A stretch of 5,690 bases of DNA from Clostridia bacterium (GTDB lineage Bacteria; Bacillota; Clostridia; Oscillospirales; Butyricicoccaceae), in contig JAFYOK010000312.1 of NCBI GenBank assembly GCA_017560175.1, forward strand, positions 1 through 5,690, written 5' to 3'. Both the position numbers and the translations under genes were made by a program. The notes beneath the pieces are model-generated. The model was not told the origin of the DNA. It made no database searches and was given only the letters and a program-made list of their open reading frames with translations. This document shows positions 4,895 to 5,690 of the stretch, in pieces. Numbering within the stretch: position 1 is the stretch's first letter; each line of letters starts with the position of its first letter.

Positions 4895-5690
4895 ATTTCC
4901 CCATCTGTTCCAGATGCAATAAAAATCCCGCTGTTGTTTTTGTCACCAAAATTGAAAACGGTCAGTCCAAGCAGGAAGGCCTCTGTATCCAGTGCGCCCG
5001 CGAACTGGGTATCAAGCCGGTCACCGATCTCATGGATCGCTTTGGCATCACCGATGACGACCTGCAGAACATGACCCGTGAGCTGACCGAAAACGACGGC
5101 GACCTCTTTAAGAATCTCCTCAGCAGCTTCCAGAACCCTGACGGTGCCGAAGATGCACTGATCGACGGCGAAGCCGATGAGGACGATGAGCAGGATGGCC
5201 GTGCCCCTGCCTTCCCCCTCTTCCCCGGCTTCAATTTCGGCCGCCCTTCCAAGAAGACCGAAGAGCATGAGGAAGAACCCAAGTCGGGCAAGAAAAACAA
5301 AAAGTCCAAGTTCCTGAGCAAATACGCTCTCAACCTGACCGACCGCGCCCGCAACAATAAACTTGACCGCGTCATCGGCCGTGAAAGCGAGACCGAGCGC
5401 GTCATTCAGATCCTCAACCGCCGTCAGAAGAACAACCCCTGCCTTATCGGCGAGCCCGGCGTTGGTAAGACTGCCGTTGCCGAAGGCCTGGCACAGAAGA
5501 TCGCTGTCGGTGATGTCCCCTTCAAGCTGAAGGACAAGGAGATCTGGCTGCTGGATATGACCGCCATGGTGGCCGGCACCCAGTTCCGCGGCCAGTTTGA
5601 AAGCCGTATGAAGAGTCTGATCGATGAGGTCAAGGCTCTGGGCAATATCATCCTGGTCATCGACGAAGTCCACAATCTGGTAGGTGCAGG
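4891..5690 (+). CDS. clpE: ClpE-type ATP-dependent Clp protease ATP-binding subunit with N-terminal zinc finger (3' truncated by window)
   Basis: This is the first 266 codons of a Hsp100/Clp unfoldase that would feed substrates to ClpP or act as a disaggregase. The N-terminus is a zinc finger with Cys6, Cys9, Cys32 and Cys35, giving exactly the CX2CX22CX2C spacing described for ClpE, in place of the double Clp-N repeat of ClpC. Then follow a helical stretch (44-82), an acidic and Lys-rich linker (about 84-140) and the start of AAA+ domain 1: KYALNLTDRARNNKLDRVIG (144-163), Walker A GEPGVGKT (187-194), pore-loop region AGTQFRGQFE (228-237) and Walker B ILVIDE (254-259). The linker is long and low in complexity. 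The ATG is supported by AAGGAG at 4874-4879, 11 bases upstream, and by the ATGA overlap with the small membrane ORF. The second AAA+ domain and any ClpP-binding loop lie beyond the window, so ClpC-like naming is also possible. Confidence 0.9.
   Translation, partial: MNFPICSRCNKNPAVVFVTKIENGQSKQEGLCIQCARELGIKPVTDLMDRFGITDDDLQNMTRELTENDGDLFKNLLSSFQNPDGAEDALIDGEADEDDEQDGRAPAFPLFPGFNFGRPSKKTEEHEEEPKSGKKNKKSKFLSKYALNLTDRARNNKLDRVIGRESETERVIQILNRRQKNNPCLIGEPGVGKTAVAEGLAQKIAVGDVPFKLKDKEIWLLDMTAMVAGTQFRGQFESRMKSLIDEVKALGNIILVIDEVHNLVGA

Noticed and set aside
4846..5673. A 275-codon - strand open frame opposite the Clp gene
   Set aside because: It is antisense to the zinc finger and Walker motifs of the Clp ATPase and carries no motif of its own.

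Overview
The window looks like chromosomal sequence from a gut-type Clostridia lineage (Ruminococcaceae/Oscillospiraceae, in the neighbourhood of Faecalibacterium, Subdoligranulum or Gemmiger). The reasons are gene content and order (two energy-coupling factor ATPases, EcfT, truA, a DUF5711-like protein, a CvpA-like protein, a zinc-finger Clp ATPase), GC-rich C-ending codon use, AGGAG-type ribosome binding sites and a structured intergenic repeat of a type I associate with these genomes. The assignment is from memory and pattern, not from a search.

Layout, all genes on the + strand: the 3' end of ecfA1 (1-149); a 222-base gap holding a folded, imperfectly palindromic MITE-like element (172-317) and an AT-rich leader (318-371); ecfA2 (372-1238); ecfT (1240-2052); truA (2049-2816); a membrane-anchored, probably beta-propeller protein of unknown function (2794-4014); a CvpA-family membrane protein (4026-4694); a 196-base interval containing a small single-pass membrane ORF (4751-4894) that overlaps the next start; and the 5' part of a ClpE-type Clp ATPase (4891 to the window end). 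From ecfA2 to the CvpA-like gene the genes overlap or nearly touch, so they are probably co-transcribed.

EcfA1, EcfA2 and EcfT form the energising module of group II ECF vitamin/metal transporters. TruA makes pseudouridine in tRNA anticodon arms. The unknown protein and the CvpA-like protein are both envelope proteins. The Clp ATPase starts a protein quality-control gene after a possible promoter.

Nothing here is a clearly new defence or mobile system. The points most worth a second look are the repeat separating ecfA1 from ecfA2, with what looks like the relic of the original ecfA2 start directly before it, and the previously easy-to-miss 47-residue membrane ORF coupled to the Clp gene.
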